Origin: Nipponacmea schrenckii
Taxonomy: Eukaryota; Mollusca; Gastropoda; Lottiidae
Length of the DNA: 64,000 nt
Direction of reading: 5' to 3'
NCBI GenBank assembly: GCA_030562195.1
Contig: CM060200.1
Location: 1,116,001 to 1,180,000, forward strand
Shown here: piece after piece, positions 36,341 to 63,958 of the stretch
Layout of the letters: every line of letters starts with the position of its first letter
Numbering within the stretch: position 1 is the stretch's first letter
Translations under genes and position numbers: made by a program
Notes under the pieces: model-generated
What the model saw: the letters and a program-made list of their open reading frames with translations, nothing else
What the model was told of the DNA's origin: nothing
Database searches by the model: none

Positions 36341-38137
36341 GAGAAACCTCAACTTGAGATTAGACAAATGAAAGATACGTTTTATTATTAAACATGTGAG
36401 CACCTGCTACTAGCACCTGTAACCATAGAAATCTGTCATCTTGGATGTGCCAACATTCCTAGAGGAACAACTGTTTGCTACATTCACTTTAATAGCACTC
36501 ACAAAATTATTGAATGTAATACATTTTGAGCAGAATGGAAAAAAAACTTTCAACACCAGAGATGGACTAATGACCTTGACCATAACCTTGATGCGAAACT
36601 TAAAAATAAAAAAAAATAAAAATATCTATCAAAAAAATAATGCTCTCTCAAATCGCGAAACCTGCCGTCGAAATGAAAAAAAAAATAACAAGACTGATAA
36701 AATTTATAACAATAACAGTATTCCGGTCAACGCGTTAAAAATTGAAACGCGATGTAAAATCTATATTTAGCAAACTTACGCAACTATCACTATGTCACAA
36801 AAACGCGAGCCAATCAGATCTGAATTCCTCAACGAAACGCAATTCCTATCAATCTTATATACACGCAGTAACGCATTTACATTTTTATGTACACATCAAT
36901 ACGCCAACGCGAAATTTATTTCATAAAAAAATAAAATTGAGAAAAAATATACATCAAATATCACACGCGAAAAAACAGCAGAAAAACCCGCGAATATCAC
37001 CCGAGAGGTCAAGGTTGAAGGTCAAAGTCATCATCCCATCTCTGTCATAGAAATATATGTATCACATTTGAAGAAGGAAATTTGCTAAAACGAAAAAGTT
37101 CCTCATCAAATACTATCACTTCAACACATTTTACTTGAAATAAATAATAAGCACTCAATTCTTTACTCTAAAACATAGGAATAAAACTAAATCTTTAGTT
37201 TAGTCCGCCATCATTCCTTGGCCATCAGCATCAAATACATGGCTAGATGACTTAATCCATGGTTAGATTGAGTGTAACATCCAACTCCTCTGCCCCTAAT
37301 AGGCTAATAAAGAAGGTAATCCATGGTAATAGGAGGGGTAAAGGAAAACCCAGTGATATAATTATATTGATGACAAGATATAAAGAATGGTGTAAACGAA
37401 TTAATGCAAGGTTTGTTTCTAGTCATCCAATCAAACACATTTAAAATTCAAACTATCCAATAATATTGAAGAAAACGACAGAAGAAAACGATGGAAGAAG
37501 CTACAAAACTCACTGATGAGATACATGGATATTTCATAATTTACTTGATTTGAAAAACAAACTAGTGGCAAATCAAATAACACTTTATAAAAATAAAACC
37601 GCTCGGTTTTTAGCTGTGATATCTCAACGATATATGAATGCTTAATGAAAAGGCATCATGCTAATTAATTAAGTGGACACATACTTCACGTCACTGACCA
37701 ATACATTTCAACATGCAAGTAACCATGGAGATGTCTGATATCTAGTTGCTATAGTAACATCTATGACATCACATCCTACAGGTCGTTGATCTCCAATAAA
37801 AATGCTGGAATTCTACGATTGGTGTTAAATACAGACACTGATAGTTTAAAAATACTTGAAAAGTTCTAAAAATAGGACATGCAATGTTGGTATCTACTAT
37901 CTGTATTCGTGTCACAGATTATCGATAAAACACGCGACAACGCGGACGATTATCCCTACCCATTCGCGACCCACCCGAACTATGAATGCCCCGGTTCCCT
38001 TGCCGCAGGTTTGCTGGTCTTCTGGTTGTGGTGTTGGATATGACCAGACTCTGTATGGACCCCTAGTGGAGTCGGCCCTCCCTTGCCAACCCTTACGCGG
38101 ACCCTAAGATACTCAACGCGATAGAGCACCTTCCCGA
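36341..38137. other. Convergent intergenic spacer with CpG-retaining patches
   Basis: Between the PDE4 end and the probable TNPO1 poly(A) signal. Two patches (36650-37005 and 37918-38130) keep many CpG and CGCG words while neighbours are CpG-poor. SINE-tail relics on the - strand lie near 37280-37325. ORFs at 36441-37050, 37259-37444 and 37856-38107 have no conserved motif. Confidence 0.45.
37006..37030 (+). promoter_or_regulatory. Cluster of AGGTCA half-sites
   Basis: AGGTCA at 37006-37011 and at 37019-37024, the latter directly followed by AAGTCA. The spacing fits nuclear-receptor direct repeats loosely. It sits at the right edge of the CpG-retaining patch. Confidence 0.25.
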
Positions 38138-38143
38138 TTTATT
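38138..38143 (-). terminator. Probable TNPO1 poly(A) signal
   Basis: AATAAA on the - strand, about 330 bases beyond the TNPO1 stop codon at 38472-38474. It is the first hexamer of this kind I see downstream of the stop. Confidence 0.4.
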
Positions 38144-38471
38144 TCCCCGATCTGAAAGAAAGGAGAAGAAAATTTTAAAAACCAAAATTTAATGTGCTTT
38201 CAAGTTGGAACCATATTCTTTTTCAATTTAATGTTTGATGGTATGTCAGGGACAGGGATATCTCAGGCGCGAAATTCTTGTCAAGGCCAAACATACATAA
38301 TAAAGAGTTAAACACTAGTTGGAAATGGAGATTTACATCCTACTCTTCTACACCCAATTGGCTAATGAAAATGGGAAAGACTTCTTTTTCTTCGCGTTTG
38401 CTTTTTACCTATTGGCTGAAAGGAGAGATTCTGACCAATGAGAAGGCTGTACTTACTGTGGATGTGGAAAT

Positions 38472-54381
<15,910 letters not shown>

Positions 54382-55523
54382 TTTGGCTTCTTCTGAATAA
54401 ATTCCGAAATTTATGACGAAAATCGCCGGAAACGACCGGAAAGATGAGACTTTTATTATCCAGACTTAAATTTCCATTAATTGGAATAGCTAAGAAAACG
54501 ACTGGATAACAAAACTGTCAATCAATAAAATCGATTATCAAAGAATCTATAAAGTTTTGTTGACAGCTGCTACTTTTTTTCAAAAACTCCAAATTCAACC
54601 AAAAAATCACGTCTGCAACACAAAAAAATACCAAAGATTTCTTTAATCGAAGGAAATGGTTTTAATTTGTTACGTAATTTTTCATTGGATGAAAAAATCA
54701 AGCAAGTTATCTGCCCTTTATTTACATTCTACTTTCACTTTAGCAAAATGGTTTTGAAAGTTGAAACGCATTAAAATTCCGTCCTTTTTCTTCAAATTTT
54801 GGTTCGAAAGTTGAGTGCTTGGTGGGTATTTCAGTTCAGTTTCTTCTGAACTATCAAATATTTTCATTTCGTTAAATCTATAATTTGTTGTAAATGTAGA
54901 CGTATATTTGTTATTTCAATAATGGAATATGTGTGAATCATAAATAAACAATCATTTTGATAAAAATAAATTTGACGCACATTATAAAAGAAAAAGATAA
55001 GCTAATGCCGGTGGTAAATTTATGTAAAGATATTTATCATTATAAGTGGATAGAGGTTGTAGAGGTTTGGGTCCATAAGGTGCAGAAGAGTAGGACCTCC
55101 ATTCATTTATTTCATTTGTAGAGGTTTGACTCAAGATACAATATCTCAATGGCCATGTCTAAACACCTGGGTCTGCTAGGAAGGGTCATCTTGCCCCTTT
55201 GTCTATGATTTTGACTAGGATAGACTCCAAAAAATTGGTCCTATTTGTCTATGTAAAAGTGGTCTAAGTCCTCAACTAGCCAGACTTGACTTGGGCTGTT
55301 CTCAACTACTGACAATGTAGGTCTAACACTAATAGTAGGAATTTATACCTATAATTTACCTATATATTTAAACAGGTGCCCTATGTCAAGCTATATTACA
55401 ACTTTATACTGGGGTAAATACATAGCGTACATCAAATCTTGGCCATATACCTGAAGTAAGGCATTTTTTAATCAGATTGAAAATTTCAGGTTCACCAGGA
55501 ATCAAGTGAATATAAATTCAACT
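54382..55523. promoter_or_regulatory. Divergent promoter region, TNPO1 / FBXW9
   Basis: 1.1 kb separates the two start codons, which point away from each other. The TNPO1 side is CpG-richer than the surroundings. Two CCGGAA words (54426-54431 and 54436-54441), 10 bp apart, fit ETS/GABP sites, which are typical of bidirectional promoters in vertebrates. A TATAAAAG occurs on the + strand at 54983-54990. A good acceptor (aaatttcag) ends at 55489, so FBXW9 probably has a non-coding first exon. A SINE tail relic lies at 55070-55125. Confidence 0.5.
54426..54441 (+). promoter_or_regulatory. Paired ETS-type motifs
   Basis: CCGGAAAcgaCCGGAAA, 45-60 bp upstream of the TNPO1 start codon. One helical turn separates the two cores. 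Confidence 0.4.
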
Positions 55524-58500
55524 ATGGAACCTGAGATAATATGTGAAGAAGAAAATGAAGAAATTATGAACAACTCTGATGAAGGGGCACCTGTTGATAC
55601 TCTACGATTAGATCTACTACCGACCGAGATTTTAATGTATATTTGTGATTTTGTGGATGCCAAGACGATTGTTAAAAGTTTAAGTAAAGTTTGTCAAGCG
55701 TTTGAGTTGATATTCTCTGGTGATGTTTATTGGAAGTTGAGAATCTTTAAAAGATGGCCTGAACCATTTCCTGCAGTTTCAGGTTCGATATATTTTTTTT
55801 TCTGGCAGACAAGTTTGTTAATGAAAAAGCTTCAATAAGCAATGATAATTGTGGCCATATTGACTATTTATCATATTTATATAGGACTATTGAAATGACA
55901 ACAATTACCAGTTACCATGAATAGTAATTTCAAACTTTCTGACAAATTAAAACTAAGATATATAGATATACTACTTCTTACTTTATAACATACTCGAAAC
56001 ACATACAGGTAACATTATCAAGTAAAAACTGATAAGTTGATAACATTCCCTGTATATAATAAAGTAAGAAGTAGTACATCCATATATCTAAGTGTGAAAC
56101 TTTCCTACTTCTATATGTCTTATAAACAATAATTCAAAGCTATTCAACTAATAAAGCTAATAAAAAAATCTATAATTATGAGTTGTCATAGTTACAATAC
56201 AGTATATAAAATCTTTAAGCTATATTTATTTATATTTTTGAAGTTGAAGATTTTGACTGGAAGGAAGGTTGTATAGCTCGAGAAGATTACAATAGAAAAT
56301 GGCAGAATCCTGAAGATTATCATCACCATTTATCATACAACGCTGGTTTATTCGCAGCTGTTGACACAGTACATTTAATGAAGGTAAACCATTTTGATTT
56401 ATTACCTTTATAAGGGAACTAAAATCTATCACAGCAGTTTGTAGATCATGCTGGACATCTTACTGAATTTGTTAAAAAGAATTCTGATGGATTAGAAGAT
56501 ATTTGATTTGGCATAAGTTGGTCTAGTTGAATCTCATTATTTACAGTGCTTACTCTTTTCGAAACACCACTTAGCATGGATCTTTCCTGGATTATCCGTA
56601 CCCATTACAGCTGGATGAGTGTAGATGACTTATTCAAGGTCATCTGACTTCACACTTCAATCAAAATCGGAACCCACAAATGCCATTTATTCAACGTAAC
56701 CTAGCAAATGTAAAGAACCAAGATTTTAACAGACTGTCCCATATTTCTTTGTTATTATTTCATTCCTGACGTTCTACAAGTATTTATAGGAATAACTTCC
56801 TGTATTTATTTTCAGAATGGGTCGATATTGGCTGCTGGTTCTAGAGACAGATATTTGACCGTTTTAAATCTTGACCGATATGACTCAGACAAACCTGTAG
56901 ATAGTATGAAAGACATGCTGGTTTATAGTGATAGAAAGGAACATATGGGTTGGATTTGGTCTCTAGCTTCTGTGGACAATCAGCTAGCTACAGGCTCCTG
57001 GGATACATTTATAAAATTATGGGATGTAGACACTAGGTGTGATCTGATATCAAAATTCAAGTAGGTTTTGTCTGTTTTTGTTTCGTTCGAGTTTGTTTTG
57101 GTAGAGCCTAGCATGGAATTAAAATTCTTGGTGGCATTCGTTCAGTGCATATATTTTACCTCCAAATCCTTCTTACTCTTCTTTTATATGTGCTCTCTCT
57201 GTTCAAATTTAGTAACCAATATTTTCACATTTTCTAGATGTAAATCAGCAGTTCTCTCCCTTTATATGGAACCAGGTTTAATAGCGGCAGGCAGTTACGA
57301 TAAATGTTTAAATTTAATCGATCCACGGGATGGAAAAGTTGATACCAAGCGTTTACATCGCCAACCAGTTTTATGTGTTGCCGGGGACGAGAAATACATC
57401 ATAACAGGAAGTGAAGACAAAACGATCAAGGTTTACGACCGTCGAGCAGGCTCAGTGTACAAAACAATTAAGGTAAGATATATATGATGGTGTATTACTC
57501 GTGATGCTGAGAAAATGAGGCTAGGGGATGTTCAGATGTGAATATAAATTAAATAACAGAACAAAATTTTATGGTGTACAATTTTTTCCCCCCTGATGGT
57601 ATCAATGTAGATTGATGAAGGTTGTGTAATAAAACTAAGGAGTAATATCTAATAATCTTTTGTTCCATTATTTGATGTGATCTCTACCCCTAAATGTCGC
57701 TAAAGGATAATAGTATTAGTGTGACATGCGCAGTACAAAGTGTCACTCAGCCATGTTATATGAGGGAGGTAACTCTGTGATATATTTTCAGCTAGAAGAC
57801 TGCTATCCGTTAGATTTAAATTATGGTGACAATCAGCTCTGGTTCGGTGATAAAACAGGAAATTTACACCTGATTGATACAACACATGGTGATTTTAAAA
57901 TGGTGGCGGTAAGTTTTCTTTTTCTTTTCTCTCTATTATGCTAATGCTACAATCCTGGTAAGGTTTACCTCATGGTGCTGCTTCTTTGTTGGCATAAACT
58001 GGAAATGGAAAGAGTGTAGTCTACAATTCTGGTGGAATTCGCTGTATTGCATACTGCATGGTGTTGCTTGTCTCCAAGGGCTTAAACCAGAAGTGGAAGA
58101 AGAGTAATTTTCCATTATTAGGCTTAAGCCCTTGATCTGGTACCATTTACTGTATTGAACACTGCACAGAGTTGCTTGTCTTCATTGGCTTAATCCAGAA
58201 GTGGAAAAAGTGTATTGACCATTATAGTTGGTACAATTTACTCTATTATACACTGCATGTATTTGTTAACCCAATCAAGTGCAGACAACTGGGATGTAAA
58301 ACACAAACCCTATCTCATATATAGTTATTTATCTCCAATTATCCTTCTACATCCTAATCTGTTTTCTTGGACCGCCTTCATGAGCCTAGTAGACAAAAGT
58401 GTAGGATGTAAAACTCTATTCATTTCATTTCATTTGTGATATTTAGGGAAATGTCTCCAGGAAATCTTGAAGTAAAAATTAACATTTGAATGAATTTATT

Positions 58501-59014
58501 GGTATTTTCAGACATACGATGTCGGCCATACAGGTAAACTGACTGGTGTATTTCGAACTCCTGGAGCAATTTTTACTTCAAGTAGCGATAACACAATTAA
58601 TGTTCTACAACCGACTTTAAATCCCACAGCAATAACTACGCTTAAAAATCATAATGGTGACGTAGCAGGGGTAGGTATAGAGTTATTTCCCTTGTTTTGA
58701 ATTTTCCATAAAACAGTGGCATAGGTAGAGAGTTATTACCCTTGATTTGAATTTTTCATAAAACAGGGGCATATTTTGATTAAATGTTACCATTTTACTC
58801 CAATCTGTGAGTGGTGAAATTGAAAGAGATTATGCTTTTTAAAAAGTATCTATTAAAGTTTTGCCACGAGTTCCAATTTGAGAACTAAGTTGTTTATCTG
58901 ATTCTGTAACAATATTTGATGTCTGTGTGTTTTTATTTGTAGATCAGTTATTTAAATGGTGTCTTAGCGTCTGCAGGGTGTGACATATCAATTGGTATTT
59001 GGATACCAAAATAA
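55524..59014 (+). CDS. FBXW9: F-box/WD-repeat protein, FBXW9-like, complete
   Basis: Probable substrate receptor of an SCF (Skp1-Cul1-F-box) ubiquitin ligase. Exons: 55524-55782, 56244-56383, 56816-57060, 57238-57472, 57792-57908, 58512-58670, 58943-59014; phases agree, 408 residues, stop TAA at 59012. The first exon has an acidic leader then the F-box at about 29-72 (LDLLPTEILMYICDFVD ... VYWKLRIFKRW). Exon 2 opens V-E-D-F-D-W, as in vertebrate FBXW9. From about 125 the protein is WD repeats: LAAGSRDRYLTVLNL, ATGSWDTFIKLWDV, AAGSYDKCLNLIDP, ITGSEDKTIKVYDR, and a last blade ending SIGIWIPK. I start at ATG 55524; an in-frame GTG lies 18 bases upstream but ATG fits better. The exon-1 donor (gttcga) is weak. 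The FBXW9 name rests on motif order; another FBXW member is less likely. Confidence 0.92.
55951..56093. mobile_element. 143-bp full-length inverted repeat (foldback) in FBXW9 intron 1
   Basis: The left arm reads actactt cttactttata and the right arm is its near-perfect reverse (aaagtaagaagtagtac). Outer ends actaagatatat and atatatctaagt also pair, and inner parts (acattatcaa / ttgataac) continue the stem to a loop near 56025. The whole segment can fold on itself. A non-autonomous foldback MITE is the simplest reading; a small-RNA hairpin is possible. Confidence 0.6.
57990..58440 (+). repeat. SINE-tail copies in FBXW9 intron 5
   Basis: Three diverged tandem copies (57990-58280) of a unit near 110 bp with cactgcat, ttgcttgtct, ggcttaa and agaagtggaa blocks, followed by a clean SINE end block (gtaggatgtaaaactctatt, catttcatttcattt) at 58400-58435. 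Confidence 0.65.
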
Positions 59015-59259
59015 TCCTAGAGCGATACAATACACGCACAGCTTGTGATACATTCCAGTTCAGGAATTGAAGACCACTTTATTTACGGCTGAGAGCACCT
59101 AACCCAACCCTTTATTAACATTCTGTTTAAGTGGCTTCTTGTTAGATTTATAATGGACCATTTTCAAATTGAATCTCATACTTAAAACATTTTTTTTGTA
59201 AATATGGTTCGTAGTTAAGCTAAAGGTCCTGGCAACGTATTCTAAAAATGGTCAAAGCA

Positions 59260-59762
59260 CTAGGATATCCTAGAAACAGTGTAAGAAGTTAAGACACTAG
59301 GATATCCTAGAAACAGTGTTGGAAATTAAGAATCTGGGATATCCTAGAAACAGTGTTAGAAGATAAGACTCTAGGATATCCTAGAAACAGTGTAAGAAGT
59401 TAAGACTCTAGGATATCCTAGAAACAGTTTTAGGAGATAAGATCCTAGGATATCCTAGAACCAGTGTTAGAAGTTAAGACTCTAGGATATCCTAGAAACA
59501 GTGTAAGAAGTTAAGACTCTAGGATATCCTAGAAACAGTGTTAGAAGATAAGACACTAGGATATCCTAGAAACAGTGTTAGAAGATAAGACCCTAGAATA
59601 TCCTAGAAACACTGTTAGAAGATAAGACCCTAGGATATCCTAGAAACAGTGTTAGAAGATAAGACCCTAGGATATCCTAGAAACAATCTTAAATGTTAAG
59701 ACCCTAGGATATCCTATCGCATAGATCCTAGGACTAAGATTGTTTCTTGGATATCCTAGCGC
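59260..59762 (+). repeat. 37-bp palindromic minisatellite, forward block
   Basis: About 13 copies of ctaggatatcctag then aaacagtgttagaagataag and ac plus one variable base. Period 37 (copy starts at 59260, 59297 and so on). Starts 245 bp past the FBXW9 stop, before the first AATAAA at 60022, so it is probably transcribed in that gene's 3' UTR. Confidence 0.93.
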
Positions 59763-60021
59763 CAAATGGAGAATATACTGCCAGGCTGTGTTTAAAATTG
59801 TTAACAGATGTCATCCAGCTAGAATCATACCATCATACATGGCCAGTTATTTTTAATATACTTCAGCTGGGGTAAGAATAGAAAAAGCCAAAACCTGTAT
59901 GTAATTCTGTGATGTTGAAGAGTGTTTGAAGTATATGTGTGTTAAATTACAGTAATAATCTATTGATAAGTTCTCTTGGTCCATTGTAGCCTTATGAGAT
60001 CATTTAATCTAAACCAATTTA

Positions 60022-60027
60022 AATAAA
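60022..60027 (+). terminator. Probable FBXW9 poly(A) signal
   Basis: AATAAA about 1.0 kb after the FBXW9 stop; I saw no earlier AATAAA in the stretch after the stop codon. It implies a 3' UTR that contains the palindromic array. Confidence 0.4.
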
Positions 60028-61642
60028 ATCATTAAATGACTTAAATGTCTAGGATTGAATTTGTAAAAAAAAAAAGTACTTAAAGGATTTTCTATTTCTA
60101 TTTCATTAATCCATGTACAGTAGAACCTGTATTCAGAGACCACTTAAAGGAATATTCAAAAACGGTCGCTGAATGCAGGTGGCCTCTTATGAGAGTAACT
60201 GCTAGACCATATCGTATTTCAAGGAGAATTTATGAAATAGTTGATCCAAACCATGTGTTTGCAACATGTTTTTCTACAAATTATTTAAATGCACTCTCAA
60301 ATATTGTGACCCACAGAAAAACATGAAACGAAACATTTGGATCTGCATTTAATTGAGATTATTATCAACAACAATATGAATAAATTATAATATTTAATGT
60401 TGTCATGTATAAATAATGTGTATTTAAAATCAAAATTCCTTTGATTATTTTTGTAGTTCATTTGTGAGATTCTAATTAAAATATAGCCTTGATTGCCTTG
60501 TTTTTTTCTAGTCAAAAAAATTTATAAAGTATTTAAAACCTCTGTGAACCTTGGGGTAGCCTTAGGGTGAGAATTTTGTCAGGAAATTTCAGGAATAATG
60601 GTCAATCCCACAGAAAGTGTGATGGATAAAGGTTTGGTTCAGGTACAGAAATTGAAAATGAGTGTAAATGATAAGTTAGACTCATTTTGAAAAATTAATT
60701 ATGGTAAAAGGGAGATAACTCTATTTAACAGGTAAGATAAAGTTTTCAAAGTTATATTCATAAATGAAGACGTTGTTGTGGCTCAAGAATAAGCCTGAGA
60801 AATTAATTGTGGTAAAAGGGAGATAACTCCTTTTAACAGATAAGATATAGTTTCAAAAGTTCATATTCATAAATGGAGAGGTTGACACAGCTCAAGATGG
60901 AAAGAAAAACCTGAGAAATTAATTATGGTAGAAGGGAGATAACTCTAGTTAACAGGTGAGTTATATTTACCTGTAACTGTCACCTGACCACTAGAGGGAA
61001 GCACATCAAAGGTAAAAACCGACATGTAAACAGAAGCGTCATTAGTTTCACCTTAGTCAGATCAATTTTCTGGTGAATTTTAACAGATTTTGATCTTGTT
61101 CTCTGGAACATTTTAGTCCAAAGCCTTCTGAAGTTTTTATACAGTCTTGGGTTTTCAAGATCTAATAAACATGTAAGTCAAACGATTTTACATCATATTG
61201 AACATAGAGGTTTAATACTTTATATTCTACCTCTAGGGCTCCTTGATTAGTCTAATGAACATGGCTGGCATTATGCAGTGTGCAACGAGGAAACTTGTCA
61301 AGTGACATTACTTTATCCTACTGTTGGAGTTGCCGTTCTGTCTACAGTTCATCAAGACCTAGGTTATGATATAGGCCTACCTTCAGCAATTGGGTCAGAG
61401 CCTTTGATTAATAACATTGTCTTGTTTTCAAATGCATGTGAAAATACCCTGAGGCCTGCATGTGCTAGTGGTAGGAAATGACATTGCCAGGATTCATTTC
61501 CTCAGCAGGGTATAGAAATGATAGCCTATATAACTCAAATTTTTTTTCAGAGTAGGACTAATTTCACTCTTTATCTAAATTAGAAGTTAATATATTTTTA
61601 GATAATCTAGCATGGCAAAATATTTTTGGTTTATTTTTTCAG
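60028..61642. other. FBXW9-tetraspanin spacer
   Basis: Contains three copies of a repeat near 110 bp (60684-60965) and a SINE relic near 61258-61300. A strong acceptor (ttttttcag) ends at 61642, so the tetraspanin probably has an upstream non-coding exon; a donor-like catgtaagt at 61169 is one candidate for its end. The 67-codon frame at 61278-61481 has no motif. Confidence 0.45.
60684..60965. repeat. 110-bp repeat with gggagataact core
   Basis: Three copies (about 60692, 60801, 60914) of aaattaattatggtaaaagg, gagataactct, ttaacaggtaagatatag. The gggagataact word looks to me like one common in molluscan dispersed repeats; that is recollection and unverified here. Confidence 0.75.
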
Positions 61643-61709
61643 ATAGCAGTATGAATTAAGAAGAAGATTAATATTCTGTGTATCTAGTCAAGTGTAAGGG
61701 CAGATAATA

Positions 61710-63578
61710 ATGACGGGTAATTCTTATTCCCTCGATGCTGAGGAACTTAACGATGATCTGCTCGAGTTCAGACGCTGTGGTTACGACCAGAATAAAGGCG
61801 TTGGTTTATTGATTAAATATTTATTTGTAGTTTTTCTAGTTGTAGGATTGGTAAGTATATTTCCTTCAAGACAAGAGGGAGGGGACAACAGGGAAGGGAC
61901 AAGAGGGAGGGGACAAGAGGGAGGGGACAAGAGTGAGGGGACAGGAGGGAGGGGACAAGAGGGAGGGGTATGAATTGAGACTAGGGAGACGAAACTAATG
62001 GATTTAAATGCATATTTGTATGATTGTTTCACATTTTGATCTGAGGTTGTCTCCACTTGCCATCCATGATGTTGACTTATTTAAGGTCACATTACTTTTA
62101 ACGCTGACTGATATAAAGTTCCAAGTTGAGGATTCTTTCTACCAGCTGATCCTTGGTCAAACTGCTTGGCATTGATCCCCCCTGGATTATCCGTACCCAT
62201 TTACAGCTGGGTGGACTGGAATTATTAGTGAAGATGTCTTATTCAAGATCATCTGACTTTTACACACTGATCGAGTTCAAAACCAACAAAACAGTAGAAC
62301 CAACATCTGTATCAGTGTATTATTTTGTTTCAGTTTGGAGCATTGGCTATATTAGGTATCGGTATTTGGACGTACGAAGCAGAATATGGAAGTAAAGTTT
62401 TATCCAAGTTAATTGGAGTAAATCTATATCAAGTTGATTCGTATATTTTAATTGGCGTGGGTTCCGCCATTATATTCGTTACTATGTTAGGTATTTGTGG
62501 ATTGGTTGCTCAATACAGATGTCTTATGGGATTGGTAAGTGATGCACAGTTTCTTCGTTTCTGAAATTTTTTCAACATGAGGTTTATTCTAGTCTTATTT
62601 TATTGTATTTTGTAAGAAGTCCCTTTTAATTTCAATATATTTTTCGAGAATTTGGATGTAAAACTTATTTTAACACGACTTAAATTAAAATTTGAACGAC
62701 ATTTAGAAGTTGAGTTTGTATAATGTTTCTTGTTATATGACTAAAATTATTTGTATAAGCTTACAGTATATATTTCTCTATTTCATTTCAGCATCTGAGT
62801 CTATTAGCGTTTACATCAGTCATGTTATTTGTAGCAGGAATTCTGGGATATGTCCTAATCAGTGATGTAAGTGTCGCAAATTTTTCACTTTTGGTAATGA
62901 AGATTTTTTTCTGAAATTCATTAAAACTATGTGAATAATATATCTGTTTGAGCAGAACTGGGATAAAAAATAAAATGCGCAGCACCAAAAGCGGGGGTGG
63001 GTGAATGTATCTGATTATTTTTCATCCGTGTATTACAGCTAGAAGATAAAGTACGAAGCAAGATGGACGACACATTGGTAAATCGTTATGGGATAGATAT
63101 AGATAAAAACTTAAAAAATCGCGAGATAACACAAGCATGGGATGAAATACAGAAAAATGTAGGTATTGATGTAAACTTGGATTTCTTTTAACAAATTTGA
63201 TACAAATAAAAACTCAAGTACCAATGATCCAGACTACAAAATTAAGTTCCACATAGATAATAAGAATTTGGCCGTAGCCTAGCCTACATTGATAGCAGCA
63301 AATTAACTTTTTGTATCAAGAAGATGTATACCACAATGGAAAATCAGAATGTAAAAAAAGTTCAAAGGATAGAGCCAAGAATTAATAAACTATTAAGAAA
63401 ATTAAAGCGAAAAGAGAAATAAAATGATAAATTGTAATTAATAGACACACTTATTAAATGAAATATGAAATAATTTATTTTCAGTTTGAATGTTGCGGTG
63501 TATATGGAGATATCAATGAAACCAATTCCTGGGCCATTTATAAACAACGTTCTAAATGGTTCTTGAAATCTTATTCTA
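61710..63578 (+). CDS. Tetraspanin, 3' end outside the window
   Basis: Four-pass membrane organiser protein. Exons: 61710-61850, 62334-62534, 62792-62866, 63039-63158, 63485-63578 (then donor a|gtgagt); phases agree, 210 residues seen. A 34-residue acidic N-tail precedes the membrane region. TM1 spans about 35-58 (across exons 1-2). The small loop is short. TM2 is about 82-105, ending in LVAQYRC; TM3 is about 115-138 (exon 3). The large extracellular loop begins at about 140 and carries the family hallmark Cys-Cys-Gly in FECCGVYG at 180-187. The rest of the loop, the remaining disulfide cysteines and TM4 must lie past the right edge. A potential N-glycosylation site (N-E-T) follows the CCG motif. 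I cannot assign a numbered tetraspanin. Confidence 0.95.
61869..61970 (+). repeat. 15-bp GA-rich minisatellite
   Basis: About seven copies of gggaggggacaagag starting 19 bp after the tetraspanin exon-1 donor. It extends the open frame of exon 1 and produces false Arg/Gly/Gln-rich (+) and Pro/Ser-rich (-) peptides. Confidence 0.92.
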
Positions 63579-63594
63579 GTGAGTATTGAAACAA

Positions 63595-63958
63595 GTTCTT
63601 TAGATTATTGCAGCAGGTATATCTACTGTTAAATACGGTAGATACTCTTATTGACCAAGTTAAAATTTATATAAGGATTCTGTTATATTATTTATGGCAG
63701 CAGGTATATCTACTGATGAATATATACTCTTATTGACCAAGTTTAAATTTATATAAGGATTCTGTTATGTTATTTATGACAGCAGGTATATCTACTGATG
63801 AATATATACTCTTATTGACCAAGTTAAAATTTATATAAGGATTCTGTTATATTATCTATGGCAGCAGGTATATCTACTGATGAATACTGTATAATACTCT
63901 TATTGGCTAAGTTTGAAATTTTTAAATTGATTTATTCAAAGATGCAGTGTCCCTTTAA
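63595..63958. mobile_element. TTAA-type MITE with internal tandem copies
   Basis: Right end gcagtgtccctttaa matches the family. The interior carries four copies (period about 82-88 bp; 63620, 63709, 63791, 63873) of tctactgatgaatatatact, cttattgaccaagtt and ataaggattctgttat. In the tetraspanin intron after exon 5. Confidence 0.75.

Noticed and set aside
36441..37050. Two Lys/Asn-rich + strand ORFs (109 and 102 codons)
   Set aside because: AT-rich, no homology I recognise, no conserved splice sites; explained by low-complexity A-rich sequence.
59260..59762. Regular palindromic repeats that resemble a CRISPR array
   Set aside because: There are no unique spacers, copies are fully tandem at 37 bp, and the host DNA is eukaryotic with spliced genes.
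61781..62056. 91-codon Pro/Ser-rich - strand ORF
   Set aside because: Antisense of the 15-bp GA-rich minisatellite in the tetraspanin intron.
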